Shown: piece by piece, positions 58,400 through 64,000 of the stretch
How the letters are laid out: each line of letters begins with the position of its first letter
Position numbering within the stretch: position 1 is the first letter of the stretch
Assembly (NCBI GenBank): GCA_030063045.1
Contig: JAQSEB010000042.1
Span: forward strand, 2,604,001-2,668,000
Length of the DNA stretch: 64,000 nucleotides
Direction: 5' to 3'
Origin: Pratylenchus scribneri
Taxonomy: Eukaryota > Nematoda > Chromadorea > Rhabditida > Pratylenchidae
Translations under genes and position numbers: made by a program
The notes under the pieces: generated by a model
The model's database searches: none
What the model saw: the letters and a program-made list of their open reading frames with translations, nothing else
What the model was told of the DNA's origin: nothing

Positions 58400-58858
58400 T
58401 TGTTCTTCCTCGTTTCGGTAATATTTGAAGGTTGTCGGTGGCATCGATTGAAAAGGAGGCAGCACCTTTAAAAGAATTGAACCATTAAATTTTCCCCCTC
58501 ATATTTTTTCCCTTCCCTCATATTTTTTTCCCTCTCTCCCTCATATTTCCAAAAGATGGTCCCCTCTCAAAATTCCAATGAGGAGGATAGGTTTGAGCTG
58601 GCACCTTCTCGGCTGACCCCCACTCTGACTTTGGTCCCGCCTCACACAGAACGGTCAATGGCTATCCGATTTTGGGCTTAAGAGGTATAGAGTCTCTTTT
58701 CTCTAACCTAACAATTAAAATGAGGAGGATAGACACCGGCTGTTGCGCGAGAGGGGGACAAGCGGATGGGCAGAGGCTTAAGAAGGGACATAGATGTCGG
58801 CTCAAACTAATCGATTACCTTAGCTATGTTTCACCGACCGGTGTAGGGATTATCTACT
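58400..58858 (-). repeat. Right terminal inverted repeat
   Basis: Inverted copy of 33088-33550; ends in TATCTACT at 58858. Sequence within is almost identical to the left copy. Confidence 0.95.
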
Positions 58859-58864
58859 CATCAT
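58859..58864. repeat. Right target-site duplication (probable)
   Basis: CATCAT outside the right end, five of six bases equal to CATCGT at the left. It is followed by further CAT repeats, which makes the call less certain. Confidence 0.55.
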
Positions 58865-59396
58865 CATCACATTTTGTTCCTCATTTTTCTTCGAGTGCCT
58901 CCTCTGTCTCCCCCTTCCCTCCTTTTCACAAGTTATTTTGTCAATATTTTGGTGCAATATAGCACAAATCAAATATTTTGTATCCTTCAAAATTTTCAAA
59001 TTTTTCTTATTTATATGACATAAAATTCGCATTCATTTTTTATACCTTCCTCCTCCACCATCCAATCCTCACCCCACATCTATCACCAAAAACAAAGGAA
59101 TTTATATAAATTATTTTTAACCATAAACAAAATTTATCATTCTCCTGTGATTTCAATTGTATATTTCCAACCAAACAAACCCCTCTTATTAGTTTGGATT
59201 AGCATTTCGACCACCAAAAACTAACACAAAAGGAGCCTCTCCGGAATATTTTTTAAACGTGTTTTCATTTATTTATGAGCTTGTCCAAATAAAAGATAAA
59301 TCGTGTGATTGAATGAATGAATGTATTAAAATAAATAATAGGTGAGGATCTTTCATTTGAGTTCGTCCATTTAATTCCCCCAATTCTTTGGCACAA
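58865..59396. other. Host intergenic DNA right of the element
   Basis: AT-rich flank between the insertion and the ASF1 stop, with CTCC/TTCC-rich stretches. It contains the 3' end of ASF1; no other gene seen. Confidence 0.4.
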
Positions 59397-60511
59397 TTAA
59401 TCATCCTTCTTCGTGAACGAGTTATTCTCCAATCCAACATTTGTCGAATCCTGCTGCTGGTCTCGGACGATCTTCAGCTCTTTGGCTTCCAAATTCATCA
59501 GATCGGCATCATTCTCAATATCCGCATCTTAAAAATATCCGTAATAAAATATTGTTGGGCATTTAGGTAATATTTTACCCATATCCTCGACATCGTCCAC
59601 ATTGGTCTCATCCGTATCATATTTGATTGGATATGTGGTCACACGAACATCCTCAATGGCGATGGTTCTTTGCAACTTAATAATTTATTAATGGCATTTA
59701 AATCGAAGTGAATAAACCTTTTCAATGATTGGTTGCGGCGGTGGATTCTCAATCAATTCTGGATCAGTGTATGCATGTGTGATAAACCAACCTAAAAATC
59801 AAACCCTTAATGAATTTAATGTTGGGTACTTGTGGAGTTTGTAGCTTTTTTGGAAAGTGCTTGGTCCCCCCTTTGGGTTTAGGGTTTTTGTTAGGGGTTG
59901 GTATTAGGATACATGTAAGATGATTCTTACCCTATCCTATTCCTAACCCAACCCTGACAAACCATAGGGGGGACCAAGCACTTTCCAAAAAAGCGGATAC
60001 AAACTCCACAAGTACCTAATGTTGAATAGAATCGATACCAATTTTCATTAAAAGCTGTTCGCGATATTTGCCTAAATGTTAATTAATTGATTTTATTAAA
60101 AATAAGATGTTTACATTTGAGCAAAAGAAGTGTCACATCCATGAAGTCTTCCGGACGAAGATTCTTCAAATCCGGAGCAGGTGCCTTAAACACAACCGAA
60201 AGTTAATTTAATAAGAGTTATTTAAATTACTTCGAAAACAAATTTGTGTCGACCATCTCGAATTGGCCCAATCAATACTGAATCCAATATTTGGTCATGC
60301 TCTTCTTTTCCATCAGTCGCAACAAAGACCAGTTCCCATTCCACATCTTAAATAATGAAAATTACATTATTGAATTTTAAGATTTTAATAAATATAAACC
60401 TTCTTTAATGGTCTCGAAAACTTCAAAAGTGATGTCCAATTTAAATGGATCAGAGGGTTTGGCAGGATTTTCTAAAACTTGCACACAAACAACATTAAGC
60501 CGTGAACACAT
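59397..60511 (-). CDS. ASF1: Histone H3-H4 chaperone ASF1
   Basis: About five exons. The start MCSRLNVVCVQVLENPAKPS (60511) is followed by the conserved core DPFKLDITFEVFETIKE, DVEWELVFVATDGKEEHDQ, ILDSVLIGPIRDGRHKFVFE and PAPDL, a near match to the immunoglobulin-like ASF1 core that binds the H3 C-terminal helix. The Asp/Glu of the binding surface (EEHDQILDSVL) are present. A longer frame to 60583 is less likely, as ASF1 proteins start near this point. The acidic tail (DETNVDDVEDMDADIEND) ends at TAA 59397. The intron at about 59800-60040 carries a MITE. Confidence 0.9.
59825..60017. mobile_element. 193-bp MITE in an ASF1 intron
   Basis: The ends are inverted copies (GGTACTTGTGGAGTTTGTA at the left, its complement at the right end 59999-60017) that continue inward as TTTTTTGGAAAGTGCTTGGT and CCCCCCT. 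It is flanked by a perfect 8-bp duplication TAATGTTG (59817-59824 and 60018-60025). Size, foldback structure and 8-bp duplication suggest a hAT-like non-autonomous element. Confidence 0.85.
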
Positions 60512-62417
60512 TTTAGACTTGACTAATAAATATTTCTGAAGAGTGAAAAGACTTGTAAAACAAAAGGCTGATAAATAATTCATTATATTTATAAAGCCAA
60601 AGCATTTTATTTTTCCATTTTATTTATGTGGAATGGAACCGAATACGCATCGATTGAGCTATAATTCGTCCGAAAAAATTTTCAAATTTTTTTAATGTCT
60701 CGACCATAACCCTGACCCTGACGCTAGATACAACTCCCAATCCATGCCCAAAATTTCACTATCCCGGTAATATAGTGCAAAATTTAATTATTCTTAAAAT
60801 TATGTTAGAATATTGTAAATTATGAAAATATCACAAAGTTTAAATTATGAAAATTATTCTAAGATATGAAGCCAAAAATATAGGCAGAATTTGTCATTAT
60901 GAAAATATATCGCAAAATATGCGAATTATAAACATATGACTGAAATTAGACTATTCTGAAAATAATAGGGAAATCTAGTAAATTATTAAAATAATTCTGA
61001 AAATTTCTAAATTCTCAACATATCTTATTTTTTATATTTTAAAATTATTCTTAAAATATGATTCATTTTTATGTTGAAAATAAATATATTCTGAGCATAT
61101 ATTTTGAATTCTAGAAATTTCCACAATTATTTTTAAAATAGATCTTTATTGGCAATGCTAGTATTGTGTACTATTTCTGTTAGACGAACAGAGATGGGCT
61201 CTGTTTATTTCCTCCTATTGTGTGCTTCTCATAAAATTTTTTTACCCTCCAGCCCATATAGTACCCAGATTTATAGGTGAAGTCATGGCTGCTGCCCCCT
61301 TTGGGGCATGCTTCCGGCGTATTAGCCTTTTGGGATTGGACTCGCGCGAGGTCCTAAGACTCCCGAGTGCGCGGGATCTTGGGATTCTCGAGATCCTTGG
61401 ACTCCCGAGTGCGCGGGATCCTTGGATTCTCGAGTTCCCGGTGTGCGCGAGATCCTGGGACTCCCGAGTGCGCGGGATCCTGGGATTCTCGAGGTCCCGG
61501 GGTGCGCGAGAACTTATTTTGACTAATAATGGATAAAAATTTTACTCAAAAATAATTTTTCATAATAGTCAGATTCTGAGCATATGCTGAAAATATGGAT
61601 ATTTTGAAAATTGGTTGTTCCACTCCTATCTTGACATATATACTGAAAATAGTGTTTAAAAATAATTTTCAGAACCTCTAAATCTTAACATAATTCTGAG
61701 AAGTTGTATATTCTAAAAATATATTTTCTGGCTGTATTTTCATCATATTGTCAAAATATGATCGATTTAATAAATTTTGAAAATTTCCACATTCTAAAAT
61801 AATTCAAAAATATGTTAAATTCTCAAAATTATGCTCAAAATAAGGGTGTATCTGGATTGGGGCATACGATTTGCGATACGCATATTTTCGGCATATTTTC
61901 AGAATCCGCATCTATTTCCATAGTCAGGGAAGGGGGACACTTCATTTTTACAAATTTCTTGGCTCCATAACTTTTTTAACCATGCTTCCAATCAACTTCG
62001 CCCACCCGCCACTTCTAGTTCGATTTAGCTCGGCGAGCTCTTTCGAATGAGCTATCACTCGTCTAGGGATCGGTTCAGAAACAAAAAAGTGTATATTACC
62101 TAAACGCTCAAATTTTAAAACCATTTGCATGAAAATCGATATATTGGTATAGATCAATGAGCATGATCATTATAAAGTAATAAAGCAAAATACCATTTTA
62201 TTAAATAGGAGTGAAGTGCGAACACATTAATTAATTAATACCAAACTCTTGAAAATAAAAATAGACCAATTCATCAAAAACAATTTATTCAAACAAACAA
62301 AAAAAAAACAAGGAAAAATATAATAGTACAATGGGAAAATACAAATAATACAATATGCAATGGGGAAATAGGAAGTGGGAGAGAAGAAAATCACATTAAT
62401 TGCTGCATTATGTTCGT
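60512..62417. other. Repeat-rich intergenic region with a CpG-rich core
   Basis: About 1.9 kb between the ASF1 start and the kinase end. Around 60770-61190 and 61550-61860 are AT-rich degenerate arrays of ATTCTGAAAATAT/TTCTAAAAATAT words. Between them a GC- and CpG-rich block (61340-61515) has three imperfect copies of ACTCCCGAGTGCGCGGGATC plus GGATTCTCGAG. A further unique-looking stretch (61900-62160) has mixed composition. No coding feature supported; perhaps a non-autonomous transposon or satellite. Confidence 0.45.
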
Positions 62418-64000
62418 TCAAACCCATTTATTCTGCTGAGTCGTCGGCGTTTGAATTGAGTTCGTGGAGCCATCGTTTTGTCCCGAGTTCTTCTCTTCAT
62501 CGTTTTCCCAGTCCATTTGGCCATTACGTTCGATTTGACGCTCATCCAAGATCTAAAAAAGAAAGAAATAAATATTGGCCCGTTTCCCCCAAAAAACCAA
62601 CCACCTTTTCTAATATTTTGGTCATTTCCGCATAATTGGGTTCGTCAGCAAATTGGAGGCCATCAATTAATTGCAGCAAATCCGCGTATTCGTCCGGGCA
62701 TCCAGTCAAGAAGTTCTGCACATCATTTCGGGCCGCCTGCTTCCGCTGGTATATCTCGTCCCGATCTGAAAATTGGAATGAAGTTAATCAAAAAAAATCA
62801 AAATATGAAACTCACCACGTAGTGTGGCCCATGGAAGTGCACCTTTGGTCATTTCGATAAGCCTGAAAAAAGACAAAATTGATTTGAAATAAATTGTTTA
62901 AGAAAAACTCACATGTAAAACCAGCTTTCCATGTCATCCTTTCTTGAGAGGTCCTGGTGTCGGTGTGCCTGCATTGATCCATAGCGATTTGTGCCGCGCC
63001 ATCCAACTTCGCCACGAGACGGGATCACCTTGTTGTGCTAAAATTTGAAAGGGATTTTATATCAAAATTAAGCAAATTCCCAGTTTCCCCCGACTTACCA
63101 CATCCTTGTAGCGCCTGCATAGCCCAAAATCGATCATGTAGACACTTCGCACATCATCAGCATTGGATCGACCAGTGACAAAGTTGCCCGGTTTGACGTC
63201 ACGCGAAATGTAGCCGCAGGTTTCGTGCAGTTCCTTGAGCGCCTGAAAATAGTTTGGGATTGTTAATGATTTTGCAAATAAAACACCAATTAAACTTACG
63301 TCGAGTGCCATGATTGCCGTCCGGACTGCTGTGCCAAGCGTGAATTTCTCATCGCGCCGTTCCTTCCTCAGCTGGTAGAGATCGCGGCCCTTGAATTCCA
63401 TGGAGATGAAAGAGTCTTTGCCAATAGTGCCCTGCAAAATAAAAGTTTGTCAGATTGTAACTCCAGAGATGGTACCCATTGACTTACATGATCAAAAATC
63501 GCAGGGATTCGTCGACATTGTCCATTGAGCGCGGCCTGCAGCACATTTGCTTCCACTCCAGTTGTTGTTGTTGTTCTCGGCTCGATTTTGACTGCTGTCT
63601 TCTTCACATCCTTGGCGTCTGCTTTGCTGGTTGCTGTTGCCTCGAACACTCGCCCGTATCCTCCATCGCCGATAATTTCCTCCAGCTTGTACTTGAAAGC
63701 AGTCGATTCGAATTTATATCCAACGCGCACTTCCCTCACTGCTTCCGGCGGACGTTCTTGTGTCGGTTGCGGCAACGGTTCTTCTTTCTGAAAATGGAAA
63801 GGGAAATAGAGATGATAATAAACAGTCTAAAGCTAATTTACCTTTGCTTGTTTTGTTGGTGCCGACGTTTCCATCATTCCTTGTGTTGTGCCCAAGCTGC
63901 AATTTGAAGAAGTACGGGTAGTTGTCCGCGTTGAGGTGATGAAGCTGGAATCGGTTGTTGATTGAGTTGCCGTGGTCGTGGTTTTGTGTTTTGTCGTTTG
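62418..64000 (-). CDS. CK1/TTBK-like protein kinase, 5' end cut by the window
   Basis: Minus-strand, at least six exons; the N-terminus lies beyond 64000 and the visible upstream part is Thr/Ser-rich (STTTRTSS). The kinase domain shows the glycine loop IGDGGYGRVFEA (about 63670), AVKIEP for the ATP-binding Lys, the catalytic loop YISRDVKPGNFVTG (about 63205), and IDFGLCRRY (the DFG region, about 63120). The CK1-group WRGTNRYGSMQAH follows (about 62985), then DDMESWFYMLIEM. This matches the casein kinase 1 superfamily, TTBK-like branch, which is greatly expanded in nematodes and often linked to sperm. The tail is polar and ends NKWV at TGA 62418. Confidence 0.85.

Larger units (their letters stand above)
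33088..58858. mobile_element. Complete Maverick/Polinton virus-like transposon
   Basis: About 25.8 kb bounded by ~460-bp terminal inverted repeats that begin 5'-AGTAGATAATCCCT at the left and end with its inverted complement at the right. Flanking hexamers CATCGT (33082-33087) and CATCAT (58859-58864) look like a 6-bp target duplication with one change; 6 bp is the known size for Polintons. The element holds the hallmark genes: protein-primed DNA polymerase B, integrase, adenain-like protease, packaging ATPase, double-jelly-roll major capsid protein and conserved small structural genes. All core frames are open and the repeats nearly identical, so it is probably a recent, possibly active copy. 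Accessory cargo includes PAZ, ADP-ribosyl-cyclase-like and RING proteins. Confidence 0.95.

Noticed and set aside
61222..61536. 104-codon ORF in the CpG-rich block
   Set aside because: It is a translation of imperfect DNA repeats with no domain features.

Overview
The window looks like nuclear DNA of a nematode. Introns are very short (about 40-60 bp, T-rich 3' splice sites), genes are compact, and several predicted proteins fit nematode orthologues best, for example an ATP synthase subunit f that ends in the conserved YHW and an EGL-43/EVI1-type zinc-finger factor. I cannot name the species from sequence alone.

Host genes on the left, in order: the 3' end of a peptide-type GPCR (+), an ABCC/MRP transporter (+), a small one-pass membrane protein (-), a shortened SRP72 (+), TBC1D20 (-), a kappa-type GST/DsbA-fold protein (+), a small mitochondrial-type membrane protein (+), ATP synthase subunit f (+), thymidylate kinase (+), a 26-bp minisatellite, an egl-43/EVI1-like zinc-finger factor (-) with about 5 kb of gene-poor DNA upstream, POLR3H/RPC25 (+), RPS16 (+) and an LDL-receptor-family endocytic receptor (+). 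Host genes on the right: ASF1 (-, with a MITE in an intron), a repeat-rich gap, and a CK1/TTBK-like kinase that runs off the window (-).

Between the receptor and ASF1 sits an apparently complete Maverick/Polinton virus-like transposon (33088-58858, about 25.8 kb). It has about 460-bp, nearly identical terminal inverted repeats and a probable 6-bp target duplication (CATCGT/CATCAT). The intronless core carries the hallmark set: protein-primed DNA polymerase B, DD35E integrase with a chromodomain, packaging ATPase, adenain-like protease, double-jelly-roll major capsid protein and several conserved small structural proteins. All are intact, so the copy looks young.

The core also carries unusual cargo that could act on the host. 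There is a stand-alone PAZ-domain protein (Argonaute-like small-RNA 3'-end binding module, 40465-40923), a cytosolic ADP-ribosyl-cyclase/CD38-like protein (41267-41785), a polymerase with an OTU-like N-terminus, and a signal-peptide membrane protein overlapping the protease. Intron-rich accessory genes lie at both ends: a 14-exon Lys/Glu-rich protein, two membrane proteins, a basic protein and a RING-finger protein. A ~180-nt imperfect hairpin lies between polymerase and integrase. Shared TATA motifs (GTATATAAGGAC), and TGACTCAT sites only at the polymerase, Zn-ribbon and PAZ promoters, suggest an early/late programme. Capsid, ATPase and protease genes sit in overlapping reading-frame sets that imply polycistronic translation. 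My main hypothesis is that the element carries a counter-RNAi/NAD-signalling package; this is inference from sequence only.
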